Shown here: piece after piece, positions 26,601-39,663 of the stretch
Numbering within the stretch: position 1 is the stretch's first letter
Layout: every line of letters starts with the position of its first letter
Source: Glandiceps talaboti
Lineage: Eukaryota > Hemichordata > Enteropneusta > Spengelidae
Assembly: GCF_964340395.1 (NCBI RefSeq)
Contig: NC_135567.1
Coordinates: 8,594,158-8,658,157 of the forward strand
DNA: 64,000 bases
Direction: 5' to 3'
Notes under the pieces: generated by a model
The model's input: the letters and a program-made list of their open reading frames with translations, nothing else
Databases searched by the model: none
What the model was told of the DNA's origin: nothing
Program-made: the position numbers and the translations under genes

Positions 26601-29600
26601 GTAACTGTTCCACAACCAAAGTAAAGAGTAACTGTTCCCCAATCAAAGTAAAGAGTAACTGTTCCCCAATCAAAGTAAAGTGTAACTGTTCCCCAATCAA
26701 AGTAAAGAGTAACTGTTCACCAATCAAAGTAAAGAGTAACTGTTCACCAATCAAAGTAAAGTGTAACTGTTCCCAAATCAAAGTAAAGTGTAACTGTTCC
26801 CCAATCAAAGTAAAGAGTAACTGTTCCCCAATCAAAGTAAAGAGTAACTGTTCACCAATCAAAGTAAAGAGTAACTGTTCACCAATCAAAGTAATGTGTA
26901 ACTGTTCCCCAATCAAAGTAATGTGTAACTGTTCCACAATCAAAGTAAAGTGTAACTATTCACCAATCAAAGTAAAGTGTAACTGTTCCCTAATCAAAAT
27001 AAAGTGTAACTGTTCCCCCATCAAAGTAAAGTGTAAGTGTTCCACAATCAAAGAAAAGTGTAACTGTTCCCCAATCAAAGTAAAGTGTAACTGTTCCACA
27101 ATCAAAGTAAAGTGAAAATGTTTCCTTATCAAAGTAAAGTGCAACTGTTCCCTAATCAAAGTAAAGTGTAACTGTTCCCTAATCAAAGTAAAGTATAATT
27201 GTTCCACAATCAAAGTAAAGTGTAACTGTTCCTAATCAAAGTAAAGTGTAACTGTTTCCTTATCAAAGTAAAGTGTAACTGTTCCACAATCAAAGTAAAG
27301 TGTAACTGTTCCACAATCAAAGTAAAGTGCAACTGTTCCCTAATCAAAGTAAAGTGCAACTGTTCCCTAATCAAAGTAAAGTGTAACTGTTCCACAATCA
27401 AAGTAAAGTGTAACTGTTCCACAATCAAGTAGAGTGTAACTATTCACCAATCAAAGTAAAGTGTAACTGTTTCCTTATCAAAGTAAAGTGCAACTGTTCC
27501 CTAATCAAAGTAAAGTGTAACTATTCACCAATCAAAGTAAAGTGTAAATGTTCCAAAATCAAAGTAAAGAGTAACTGTTCCCTAATCAAAGTAAGTGTAA
27601 CTGTTCCACAATCAAAGTAAAGTGTAACTGTTCCACAATCAAAGGAAAGTATAACTGTTCTCCAATCAAAGTACAGTGTAACCTTCCCCAAATGAAAGTA
27701 AAGTGTAATTGTTCCATAATCAAAGTAATGTGTAACTGTTCCACAATCAAAGTAATGTGTAACTGTTCCACAATCAAAGTATAGTGTAACTATTCACCAA
27801 TCAAAGTAAAATGTAACTGTTCCACAATCAAAATAAAGTGTAGCCGTTCCCCATCAAAGTAAAGTGCAACTGTTTCATAATCAAAGTAAAGTATAACTGT
27901 TCCCTAATCAAAGTAAAGTGTAACTGTTTCCTAATCAAAGTAAAGTGCAACTGTTCCCTAATCAAAGTAAAGTGCAAGTGTTCCCTAATCAAAGTAAAGT
28001 GTAACTGTTCCCCAATCAATGTAAAGTGTAACTGTTACCAAAAGAAAGTAAATGTAATATTCCTGAAGCCTTGCAATGTGTATCTGTTCCCCAATGAAAG
28101 TAAAAAGTAATTGTTCAATTATTGAAGTCAGGTGTAAATGTTTCCTAAGCAAAGTAAAGTGTAACTGTTCCCCAATCAAAGATATGTATAACTGTTCCTC
28201 AATCAAAGTAAAGTGTAACTGTTCCCCAATCAAAGTAAAGTGTAACTGTTCCCCAATCAAAGATATGTATAACTGTTCACCAATCAAAGTAAAGTATAAC
28301 TGTTCCTCAATCAAAGTAGAGTGTAACTGTTCCTCAATCCAAGTAAAGTGTAACTGTTCCCCAATCAAAGTAAAGTGTAACTGTTCCCAATCAAAGATAT
28401 GTATAACTGTTCCTCAATCAAAGTAAAGTGTAACTGTTTCCCAATCAAAGTAAAGTGTAACTGTTCCCCAATCAAAGATATGTATAACTGTTCCTCAATC
28501 AAAGTAAAGTGTAACTGTTCCCCAATCAAAGTAAAGTGTAACTGTTCCCCAATCAAAGTATAGTGTAACTGTTCACCAATCAAAGTAATCTGTAACTGTT
28601 CCCTAATCAAAGTAAAGAGTAACTGTTCCCCAATCAAAGTAAAGAGTAACTGTTCCCCAATCAAAGTAAAGAGTAACTGTTCCCCAATCAAAGTAAAGAT
28701 TAACTGTTCCCCAATCAAAGTAAAGAGTAACTGTTCACCAATCAAAGTAAAGTGTAACTGTTCCCCAATCAAAGTAAAGTGTATCTGTTCCCCAATCAAA
28801 GTAAAGTGTAACTGTTCCCCAATCAAAGTAAAGAGTAACTGTTCCCCAATCAAAGTAAAGAGTAACTGTTCCACAATCAAAGTAAAGTGTAACTGTTCCC
28901 CAATCAAAGTAAAGTATAACTGTTCCCCAATCAAAGTAAAGTGTAACTGTTCACCAATCAAAGTAAAGTGTAACTGTTCCCCAATCAAAGTAAAGTATAA
29001 CTGTTCCCCAATCAAAGTAAAGTGTAACTGTTCACCAATCAAAGTAAAGTGTAACTGTTCCCCAATCAAAGTAAATTGTAACTGTTCCCCAATCAAAGTA
29101 AAGTGTTACTGTTCACCAATCAAAGTAAAGTGTTACTGTTCCCCAATCAAAGTAAAGTGTAACTGTTCACCAATCAAAGTAATGTGTAACTGTTCCCCAA
29201 TCAAAGTAAAGTGTAACTGTTCCCCAATCAAAGTAAAGTGTAACTGTTCCCCAATCAAAGTAAAGTGTAACTGTTCCCCAATCAAAGAAAAGTGTAACTG
29301 TTCCCCAATCAAAGTAAAGTGTAACTGTTCCACAATCAAAGTAAAGTGTAACTGTTCCCCAATCAAAGTAATGTGTAACTATTCAACAATCAAAGTAAAG
29401 TGTAACTGTTCCCTAATCAAAATAAAGAATAACTGTTCCACAATCACAGTAAAGTGTAACTGTTCCCCAATCAAAGTCAAGTGTAACTGTTCCCCATTCA
29501 CAGTAAAGTGTAACTGTACCCCAATCAAAGTAATGTGTAACTGTTCCACAATCAAAGTAAAGTGTATCTGTTCCCTAATCAAAATAAAGTGTAAATGTTC

Positions 29601-31790
29601 CCTAATCAAAATAAATTGTAAATGTTTCCTAAGCAAAGTAAAGTGTAACTGTTCCCCAATCAAAGATATGTATAACTGTTCCTCAATCAAAGTAAAGTGT
29701 AACTGTTCCCCAATCAAAGTAAAGTGTAACTGTTCCCCAATCAAAGATATGTATAACTGTTCACCAATCAAAGTAAAGTATAACTGTTCCTCAATCAAAG
29801 TAGAGTGTAACTGTTCCACAATCCAAGTAAAGTGTAACTGTTCCTCAATCCAAGTAAAGTGTAACTGTTCCCCAATCAAAGTAAAGTGTAACTGTTCCCA
29901 ATCAAAGATATGTATACCTGTTCCTCAATCAAAGTAAAGTGTAACTGTTCCCCAATCAAAGTAAAGTGTAACTGTTCCCCAATCAAAGATATGTATAACT
30001 GTTCCTCAATCAAAGTAAAGTGTAACTGTTCCCCAATCAAAGTAAAGTGTAACTGTTCCCCAATCAAAGTATAGTGTAACTGTTCACCAATCAAAGTAAT
30101 CTGTAACTGTTCCCTAATCAAAGTAAAGAGTAACTGTTCCCCAATCAAAGTAAAGAGTAACTGTTCCCCAATCAAAGTAAAGAGTAACTGTTCCCCAATC
30201 AAAGTAAAGATTAACTGTTCCCCAATCAAAGTAAAGAGTAACTGTTCACCAATCAAAGTAAAGTGTAACTGTTCCCCAATCAAAGTAAAGTGTAACTGTT
30301 TCCCAATCAAAGTAAAGAGTAACTGTTCCCCAATCAAAGTAAAGAGTAACTGTTCCCCAATCAAAGTAAAGTGTAACTGTTCCCCAATCAAAGTAAAGAG
30401 TAACTGTTCCCCAATCAAAGTAAAGAGTAACTGTTCCCCAATCAAAGTAAAGTGTAACTGTTCCCCAATCAAAGTAAAGTGTATCTGTTCCCCAATCAAA
30501 GTAAAGAGTAACTGTTCCCCAATCAAAGTAAAGAGTAACTGTTCCCCAATCAAAGTAAAGAGTAACTGTTCACCAATCAAAGTAAAGAGTAACTGTTCAC
30601 CAATCAAAGTAAAGTGTAACTGTTCCCCAATCAAAGTAAAGTGTAACTGTTCCCCAATCAAAGTAAAGAGTAACTGTTCCCCAATCAAAGTAAAGAGTAA
30701 CTGTTCCCCAATCAAAGTAAAGTGTAACTGTTCACCAATCAAAGTAAAGTGTAACTGTTCCCCAATCAATGTAAAGTGTAACTGTTCCACAACCAAAGTA
30801 AAGAGTAACTGTTCCCCAATCAAAGTAAAGAGTAACTGTTCCCCAATCAAAGTAAAGTGTAACTGTTCCCCAATCAAAGTAAAGAGTAACTGTTCACCAA
30901 TCAAAGTAAAGAGTAACTGTTCACCAATCAAAGTAAAGTGTAACTGTTCCCAAATCAAAGTAAAGTGTAACTGTTCCCCAATCAAAGTAAAGAGTAACTG
31001 TTCCCCAATCAAAGTAAAGAGTAACTGTTCACCAATCAAAGTAAAGAGTAACTGTTCACCAATCAAAGTAATGTGTAACTGTTCCCCAATCAAAGTAATG
31101 TGTAACTGTTCCACAATCAAAGTAAAGTGTAACTATTCACCAATCAAAGTAAAGTGTAACTGTTCCCTAATCAAAATAAAGTGTAACTGTTCCCCCATCA
31201 AAGTAAAGTGTAAGTGTTCCACAATCAAAGAAAAGTGTAACTGTTCCCCAATCAAAGTAAAGTGTAACTGTTCCACAATCAAAGTAAAGTGAAAATGTTT
31301 CCTTATCAAAGTAAAGTGCAACTGTTCCCTAATCAAAGTAAAGTGTAACTGTTCCCTAATCAAAGTAAAGTATAATTGTTCCACAATCAAAGTAAAGTGT
31401 AACTGTTCCTAATCAAAGTAAAGTGTAACTGTTTCCTTATCAAAGTAAAGTGTAACTGTTCCACAATCAAAGTAAAGTGTAACTGTTCCACAATCAAAGT
31501 AAAGTGCAACTGTTCCCTAATCAAAATAAAGTGCAACTGTTCCCTAATCAAAGTAAAGTGTAACTGTTCCACAATCAAAGTAAAGTGTAACTGTTCCACA
31601 ATCAAGTAGAGTGTAACTATTCACCAATCAAAGTAAAGTGTAACTGTTTCCTTATCAAAGTAAAGTGCAACTGTTCCCTAATCAAAGTAAAGTGTAACTA
31701 TTCACCAATCAAAGTAAAGTGTAAATGTTCCAAAATCAAAGTAAAGAGTAACTGTTCCCTAATCAAAGTAAGTGTAACTGTTCCACAATC
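23436..31790. repeat. Tandem pair of ~4.15-kb higher-order blocks
   Basis: The block starting near 23436 recurs near 27586. The offset is 4,150 bp at the left landmark, 4,123 bp around 24.0/28.1 kb and 4,177 bp from about 25.2/29.4 kb onward. Each change is a multiple of the 27-bp unit, so the copies differ by unit gains and losses. The 1,245-bp stretch 25699-26943 and its partner 29876-31120 give identical 414-residue minus-strand translations. A later copy of this stretch lies near 34919-36271, offset 4,881 bp from the second copy. The near identity points to recent duplication or continuing homogenisation. Confidence 0.88.
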
Positions 31791-34700
31791 AAAGTAAAGT
31801 GTAACTGTTCCACAATCAAAGTAAATTATAACTGTTCCCCAATCAAAGTAAAGTGTAACTGTTCACCAATCAAAGTAAAGTGTAACTGTTCCCCAATCAA
31901 AGTAAATTGTAACTGTTCCCCAATCAAAGTAAAGTGTTACTGTTCACCAATCAAAGTAAAGTGTTACTGTTCCCCAATCAAAGTAAAGTGTAACTGTTCA
32001 CCAATCAAAGTAATGTGTAACTGTTCCCCAATCAAAGTAAAGTGTAACTGTTCCCCAATCAAAGTAAAGTGTAACTGTTCCCCAATCAAAGTAAAGTGTA
32101 ACTGTTCCCCAATCAAAGAAAAGTGTAACTGTTCCCCAATCAAAGTAAAGTGTAACTGTTCCACAATCAAAGTAAAGTGTAACTGTTCCCCAATCAAAGT
32201 AATGTGTAACTATTCAACAATCAAAGTAAAGTGTAACTGTTCCCTAATCAAAATAAAGAATAACTGTTCCACAATCACAGTAAAGTGTAACTGTTCCCCA
32301 ATCAAAGTCAAGTGTAACTGTTCCCCATTCACAGTAAAGTGTAACTGTACCCCAATCAAAGTAATGTGTAACTGTTCCACAATCAAAGTAAAGTGTATCT
32401 GTTTCCTTATCAAAGTAAAGTGTAACTGTTCCACAATCAAAGTAAAGTGTAACTGTTCCACAATCAAAGTAAAGTGCAACTGTTCCCTAATCAAAATAAA
32501 GTGCAACTGTTCCCTAATCAAAGTAAAGTGTAACTGTTCCACAATCAAAGTAAAGTGTAACTGTTCCCCAATCAAAGATATGTATAACTGTTCACCAATC
32601 AAAGTAAAGTATAACTGTTCCTCAATCAAAGTAGAGTGTAACTGTTCCACAATCAAAGTAAAGTGTAACTGTTCCTCAATCCAAGTAAAGTGTAACTGTT
32701 CCCCAATCAAAGTAAAGTGTAACTGTTCCCAATCAAAGATATGTATACCTGTTCCTCAATCAAAGTAAAGTGTAACTGTTCCCCAATCAAAGTAAAGTGT
32801 AACTGTTCCCCAATCAAAGATATGTATAACTGTTCCTCAATCAAAGTAAAGTGTAACTGTTCCCCAATCAAAGTAAAGTGTAACTGTTCCCCAATCAAAG
32901 TATAGTGTAACTGTTCACCAATCAAAGTAATCTGTAACTGTTCCCTAATCAAAGTAAAGAGTAACTGTTCCCCAATCAAAGTAAAGAGTAACTGTTCCCC
33001 AATCAAAGTAAAGAGTAAGTGTTCCCCAATCAAAGTAAAGATTAACTGTTCCCCAATCAAAGTAAAGAGTAACTGTTCACCAATCAAAGTAAAGTGTAAC
33101 TGTTCCCCAATCAAAGTAAAGTGTAACTGTTTCCCAATCAAAGTAAAGAGTAACTGTTCCCCAATCAAAGTAAAGAGTAACTGTTCCCCAATCAAAGTAA
33201 AGTGTAACTGTTCCCCAATCAAAGTAAAGAGTAACTGTTCCCCAATCAAAGTAAAGAGTAACTGTTCCCCAATCAAAGTAAAGTGTAACTGTTCCCCAAT
33301 CAAAGTAAAGTGTATCTGTTCCCCAATCAAAGTAAAGAGTAACTGTTCCCCAATCAAAGTAAAGAGTAACTGTTCCCCAATCAAAGTAAAGAGTAACTGT
33401 TCACCAATCAAAGTAAAGAGTAACTGTTCACCAATCAAAGTAAAGTGTAACTGTTCCCCAATCAAAGTAAAGTGTAACTGTTCCCCAATCAAAGTAAAGA
33501 GTAACTGTTCCCCAATCAAAGTAAAGAGTAACTGTTCCCCAATCAAAGTAAAGTGTAACTGTTCACCAATCAAAGTAAAGTGTAACTGTTCCCCAATCAA
33601 TGTAAAGTGTAACTGTTCCCCAATCAAAGTAAAGTGTAACTGTTCCCCAATCAAAGTAAAGTGTATCTGTTCCCCAATCAAAGTAAAGTGTAACTGTTCC
33701 CCAATCAAAGTAAAGAGTAACTGTTCCCCAATCAAAGTAAAGAGTAACTGTTCCACAATCAAAGTAAAGTGTAACTGTTCCCCAATCAAAGTAAAGTATA
33801 ACTGTTCCCCAATCAAAGTAAAGTGTAACTGTTCACCAATCAAAGTAAAGTGTAACTGTTCCCCAATCAAAGTAAAGTATAACTGTTCCCCAATCAAAGT
33901 AAAGTGTAACTGTTCACCAATCAAAGTAAAGTGTAACTGTTCCCCAATCAAAGTAAATTGTAACTGTTCCCCAATCAAAGTAAAGTGTTACTGTTCACCA
34001 ATCAAAGTAAAGTGTTACTGTTCCCCAATCAAAGTAAAGTGTAACTGTTCACCAATCAAAGTAATGTGTAACTGTTCCCCAATCAAAGTAAAGTGTAACT
34101 GTTCCCCAATCAAAGTAAAGTGTAACTGTTCCCCAATCAAAGTAAAGTGTAACTGTTCCCCAATCAAAGAAAAGTGTAACTGTTCCCCAATCAAAGTAAA
34201 GTGTAACTGTTCCACAATCAAAGTAAAGTGTAACTGTTCCCCAATCAAAGTAATGTGTAACTATTCAACAATCAAAGTAAAGTGTAACTGTTCCCTAATC
34301 AAAATAAAGAATAACTGTTCCACAATCACAGTAAAGTGTAACTGTTCCCCAATCAAAGTCAAGTGTAACTGTTCCCCATTCACAGTAAAGTGTAACTGTA
34401 CCCCAATCAAAGTAATGTGTAACTGTTCCACAATCAAAGTAAAGTGTATCTGTTCCCTAATCAAAATAAAGTGTAAATGTTCCCTAATCAAAATAAATTG
34501 TAAATGTTTCCTAAGCAAAGTAAAGTGTAACTGTTCCCCAATCAAAGATATGTATAACTGTTCCTCAATCAAAGTAAAGTGTAACTGTTCCCCAATCAAA
34601 GTAAAGTGTAACTGTTCCCCAATCAAAGATATGTATAACTGTTCACCAATCAAAGTAAAGTATAACTGTTCCTCAATCAAAGTAGAGTGTAACTGTTCCA

Positions 34701-37700
34701 CAATCCAAGTAAAGTGTAACTGTTCCTCAATCCAAGTAAAGTGTAACTGTTCCCCAATCCAAGTAAAGTGTAACTGTTCCCAATCAAAGATATGTATACC
34801 TGTTCCTCAATCAAAGTAAAGTGTAACTGTTCCCCAATCAAAGTAAAGTGTAACTGTTCCCCAATCAAAGATATGTATAACTGTTCCTCAATCAAAGTAA
34901 AGTGTAACTGTTCCCCAATCAAAGTAAAGTGTAACTGTTCCCAATCAAAGTATAGTGTAACTGTTCACCAATCAAAGTAATCTGTAACTGTTCCCTAATC
35001 AAAGTAAAGAGTAACTGTTCCCCAATCAAAGTAAAGAGTAACTGTTCCCCAATCAAAGTAAAGAGTAACTGTTCCCCAATCAAAGTAAAGATTAACTGTT
35101 CCCCAATCAAAGTAAAGAGTAACTGTTCACCAATCAAAGTAAAGTGTAACTGTTCCCCAATCAAAGTAAAGTGTAACTGTTTCCCAATCAAAGTAAAGAG
35201 TAACTGTTCCCCAATCAAAGTAAAGAGTAACTGTTCCCCAATCAAAGTAAAGTGTAACTGTTCCCCAATCAAAGTAAAGAGTAACTGTTCCCCAATCAAA
35301 GTAAAGAGTAACTGTTCCCCAATCAAAGTAAAGTGTAACTGTTCCCCAATCAAAGTAAAGTGTATCTGTTCCCCAATCAAAGTAAAGAGTAACTGTTCCC
35401 CAATCAAAGTAAAGAGTAACTGTTCCCCAATCAAAGTAAAGAGTAACTGTTCACCAATCAAAGTAAAGAGTAACTGTTCACCAATCAAAGTAAAGTGTAA
35501 CTGTTCCCCAATCAAAGTAAAGTGTAACTGTTCCCCAATCAAAGTAAAGAGTAACTGTTCCCCAATCAAAGTAAAGAGTAACTGTTCCCCAATCAAAGTA
35601 AAGTGTAACTGTTCACCAATCAAAGTAAAGTGTAACTGTTCCCCAATCAATGTAAAGTGTAACTGTTCCACAACCAAAGTAAAGAGTAACTGTTCCCCAA
35701 TCAAAGTAAAGAGTAACTGTTCCCCAATCAAAGTAAAGTGTAACTGTTCCCCAATCAAAGTAAAGAGTAACTGTTCACCAATCAAAGTAAAGAGTAACTG
35801 TTCACCAATCAAAGTAAAGTGTAACTGTTCCCAAATCAAAGTAAAGTGTAACTGTTCCCCAATCAAAGTAAAGAGTAACTGTTCCCCAATCAAAGTAAAG
35901 AGTAACTGTTCACCAATCAAAGTAAAGAGTAACTGTTCACCAATCAAAGTAATGTGTAACTGTTCCCCAATCAAAGTAATGTGTAACTGTTCCACAATCA
36001 AAGTAAAGTGTAACTATTCACCAATCAAAGTAAAGTGTAACTGTTCCCTAATCAAAATAAAGTGTAACTGTTCCCCCATCAAAGTAAAGTGTAAGTGTTC
36101 CACAATCAAAGAAAAGTGTAACTGTTCCCCAATCAAAGTAAAGTGTAACTGTTCCACAATCAAAGTAAAGTGAAAATGTTTCCTTATCAAAGTAAAGTGC
36201 AACTGTTCCCTAATCAAAGTAAAGTGTAACTGTTCCCTAATCAAAGTAAAGTATAATTGTTCCACAATCAAAGTAAAGTGTAACTGTTCCTAATCAAAGT
36301 AAAGTGTAACTGTTTCCTTATCAAAGTAAAGTGTAACTGTTCCACAATCAAAGTAAAGTGTAACTGTTCCACAATCAAAGTAAAGTGCAACTGTTCCCTA
36401 ATCAAAGTAAAGTGCAACTGTTCCCTAATCAAAGTAAAGTGTAACTGTTCCACAATCAAAGTAAAGTGTAACTGTTCCACAATCAAGTAGAGTGTAACTA
36501 TTCACCAATCAAAGTAAAGTGTAACTGTTTCCTTATCAAAGTAAAGTGCAACTGTTCCCTAATCAAAGTAAAGTGTAACTATTCACCAATCAAAGTAAAG
36601 TGTAAATGTTCCAAAATCAAAGTAAAGAGTAACTGTTCCCTAATCAAAGTAAGTGTAACTGTTCCACAATCAAAGTAAAGTGTAACTGTTCCACAATCAA
36701 AGGAAAGTATAACTGTTCTCCAATCAAAGTACAGTGTAACATTCCCCAAATGAAAGTAAAGTGTAATTGTTCCATAATCAAAGTAATGTGTAACTGTTCC
36801 ACAATCAAAGTAATGTGTAACTGTTCCACAATCAAAGTATAGTGTAACTATTCACCAATCAAAGTAAAGTGTAACTGTTCCACAACCAAAATAAAGTGTA
36901 GCCGTTCCCCATCAAAGTAAAGTGCAACTGTTTCATAATCAAAGTAAAGTATAACTGTTCCCCAAACAATGTAAAGTATAACTGTTCCACAATCAAAGTA
37001 AAGTGTAACTGTTTCCTAATCAAAGTAAAGTGCAACTGTTCCCTAATCAAAGTAAAGTGCAAGTGTTCCCTAATCAAAGTAAAGTGTAACTGTTCCCCAA
37101 TCAATGTAAAGTGTAACTGTTACCAAAAGAAAGTAAATGTAATATTCCTGAAGCCTTGCAATGTGTATCTGTTCCCCAATGAAAGTAAAAAGTAATTGTT
37201 CAATTATTGAAGTCAGGTGTAAATGTTTCCCAAGCAAAGTAAAGTGTAACTGTTCCCCAATCAAAGATATGTATAAATGTTCCTCAATCAAAGTAAAGTG
37301 TAACTGTTCCCCAATCAAAGTAAAGTGTAACTGTTCCCCAATCAAAGATATGTATAACTGTTCACCAATCAAAGTAAAGTATAACTGTTCCTCAATCAAA
37401 GTAGAGTGTAACTGTTCCACAATCCAAGTAAAGTGTAACTGTTCCTCAATCCAAGTAAAGTGTAACTGTTCCCCAATCAAAGTAAAGTGTAACTGTTCCC
37501 AATCAAAGATATGTATAACTGTTCCTCAATCAAAGTAAAGTGTAACTGTTCCCCAATCAAAGTAAAGTGTAACTGTTCCCCAATCAAAGATATGTATAAC
37601 TGTTCCTCAATCAAAGTAAAGTGTAACTGTTCCCCAATCAAAGTAAAGTGTAACTGTTCCCCAATCAAAGTAAAGTGTAACTGTTCACCAATCAAAGTAA

Positions 37701-39070
37701 TCTGTAACTGTTCCCTAATCAAAGTAAAGAGTAACTGTTCCCCAATCAAAGTAAAGAGTAACTGTTCCCCAATCAAAGTAAAGATTAACTGTTCCCCAAT
37801 CAAAGTAAAGAGTAACTGTTCACCAATCAAAGTAAAGTGTAACTGTTCCCCAATCAAAGTAAAGAGTAACTGTTCCCCAATCAAAGTAAAGAGTAACTGT
37901 TCACCAATCAAAGTAAAGAGTAACTGTTCCCCAATCAAAGTAAAGAGTAACTGTTCCCCAATCAAAGTAAAGAGTAACTGTTCACTAATCAAAGTAAAGA
38001 GTAACTGTTCCCCAATCAAAGTAAAGTGTAACTGTTCCCCAATCAAAGTAGTGTATCTGTTCCCCAATCAAAGTAAAGAGTAACTGTTCCCCAATCAAAG
38101 TAAAGAGTAACTGTTCCCCAATCAAAGTAAAGAGTAACTGTTCACCAATCAAAGTAAAGAGTAACTGTTCACCAATCAAAGTAAAGTGTAACTGTTCCCC
38201 AATCAAAGTAAAGAGTAACTGTTCCCCAATCAAAGTAAAGAGTAACTGTTCCCCAATCAAAGTAAAGTGTAACTGTTCACCAATCAAAGTAAAGTGTAAC
38301 TGTTCCCCAATCAATGTAAAGTGTAACTGTTCCACAACCAAAGTAAAGTGTAACTGTTCCCCAATCAAAGTAAAGAGTAACTGTTCCCCAATCAAAGTAA
38401 AGTGTAACTGTTCCCCAATCAAAGTAAAGAGTAACTGTTCACCAATCAAAGTAAAGAGTAACTGTTCACCAATCAAAGTAAAGTGTAACTGTTCCCCAAT
38501 CAAAGTAAAGTGTAACTGTTCCCCAATCAAAGTAAAGAGTAACTGTTCCCCAATCAAAGTAAAGAGTAACTGTTCACCAATCAAAGTAAAGAGTAACTGT
38601 TCACCAATCAAAGTAAAGTGTAACTGTTCCCCAATCAAAGTAAAGTGTAACTGTTCCCCAATCAAAGTAAAGAGTAACTGTTCACCAATCAACGTAAAGT
38701 GTAACTGTTCACCAATCAAAGTAAAGTGTAACTGTTCACCAATCAAAGTAAAGTGTAACTGTTCCCCAATCAAAGTAAAGAGTAACTGTTCACCAATCAA
38801 AGTAAAGTGTAACTGTTCCCCAATCAAAGTAAAGTGTGACTGTTCCCCAATCAAAGTAAAAAGTAACTGTTCACCAATCAAAGTAAAGAGTAACTGTTCA
38901 CCAATCAAAGTAAAGTGTAACTGTTCCCCAATCAAAGTAAAGAGTAACTGTTCCCCAATCAAAGTAAAGAGTAACTGTTCACCAATCAAAGTAAAGAGTA
39001 ACTGTTCACCAATCAAAGTAAAGTGTAACTGTTCCCCAATCAAAGTAAAATGTAACTGATCCCCAATCAA

Positions 39071-39510
39071 AATGGAGGATAACAGTTCCTCTTATCAGAG
39101 TATAACTGCATGCAGTCAAAGTAAAGTGTAACTGTTACTTGTAGGAAATCTAAGTAAACTGTAAAAGTTTTCCAAGCAAAATAAAGTATAACTGTTCCCC
39201 AATCAAACTAAAGTATACCTGTTCACTAATCAAAGTGAAGTGTAACTGTTCTTCTATAAGACTAAAGTATCACTCTAAGTATAGCTGTTCTGCCTAGATT
39301 AATTGCAGTTGTTCCTCATTGAATTAAATTATAGCTGTTCTCTCGATAAAATTAAAGTATAGCTGTTTCCCCAATAGCAATATCTGTTCTAATCAAAGTA
39401 AAGTATAACTAACCCCTATCAATGTAGTATAGCTGTTTCCCCAATAGCAATATCTGTTCTAATCAAAGTAAAGTATAACTGACCCCTATCAATGTAGTAT
39501 AGCTGTTCAA
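39071..39510. repeat. Decayed right margin of the 27-bp array
   Basis: Recognisable but strongly diverged 27-mer relatives (AAAGTATAACTG, GTAAACTGTAAAAG, AGCTGTTC) follow the sharp end of the homogeneous array. Within it a 70-bp segment, 39357-39426, is duplicated in tandem at 39427-39496 with one visible base change (A at 39411, G at 39481). Divergent margins are expected when unequal exchange homogenises the interior more than the ends. Confidence 0.85.
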
Positions 39511-39518
39511 TCATAATG

Positions 39519-39663
39519 AACACATATTGCCTGCCCATGACGGCTATAGGACCCGTTTATTACACCCGAGGGACTGTGAGTTACCAGAATCACATGCTAT
39601 TTCCCGAGGCCAAAGGTAATAAATGGGTGCTATAGCCCGAATATAGGCCAGGCAATATGTGTT
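39519..39663. mobile_element. 145-bp inverted repeat (MITE/foldback-like)
   Basis: Left arm AACACATATTGCCTG at 39519 pairs with CAGGCAATATGTGTT ending at 39663. Inside, GGCTATAGGACCCGTTTATTAC pairs with GTAATAAATGGGTGCTATAGCC with about two mismatches. The arms cover most of the element and leave a short loop near 39575-39600. No open frame is present. It abuts a second inverted repeat at 39664, and together they interrupt decayed 27-bp units. A non-autonomous DNA transposon or foldback element is likely; the family is not identified. Confidence 0.75.

Larger units (their letters stand above)
11588..37210. repeat. Higher-order repeat landmarks inside the 27-bp array
   Basis: Two divergent, easily recognised segments mark higher-order copies. 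Landmark 1 contains CTTCCCCAAATGAAAG (or ATTCCCC...) and occurs at about 11588, 13878, 15792, 17434, 21208, 23524, 27674 and 36732. Landmark 2 contains TTACCAAAAGAAAG and CCTGAAGCCTTGCAATG and occurs at 11976, 16180, 17822, 21596, 23912, 28035 and 37120. They lie 388 bp apart in six copies and 361 bp apart (one 27-bp unit fewer) at 27674/28035. The copy at 13878 lacks landmark 2 because the sequence jumps to another block near 14085, so it is a recombinant. Confidence 0.9.
6804..39070. repeat. 27-bp minisatellite, 32-kb array with higher-order blocks
   Basis: About 1,195 tandem units of 27 bp, read as AAAGTAAAGTGTAACTG followed by TTCCCCAATC. Frequent variants change CCCCAATC to CACAATC, CCTAATC or ACCAATC, and GTGTAAC to GAGTAAC, GTATAAC or GTGCAAC. 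A CACAGTAAAG form and a CAAAGATATGTAT form also recur. Occasional 25-, 26- or 30-bp units shift the phase. Three of six frames of the 27-bp unit lack stops (one plus, two minus), which produces open frames up to about 450 codons that I do not regard as genes. The left margin (6.8-7.1 kb) and the right margin are more diverged than the interior. Larger blocks of 1.6-4.9 kb are repeated; see the separate entries. Confidence 0.98.

Noticed and set aside
7087-39070. Dozens of open frames of 60-451 codons in the 27-bp array
   Set aside because: Three of six frames of the unit have no stop, so overlapping frames on both strands appear automatically. No start context, intron signal or non-repeat domain supports any of them.
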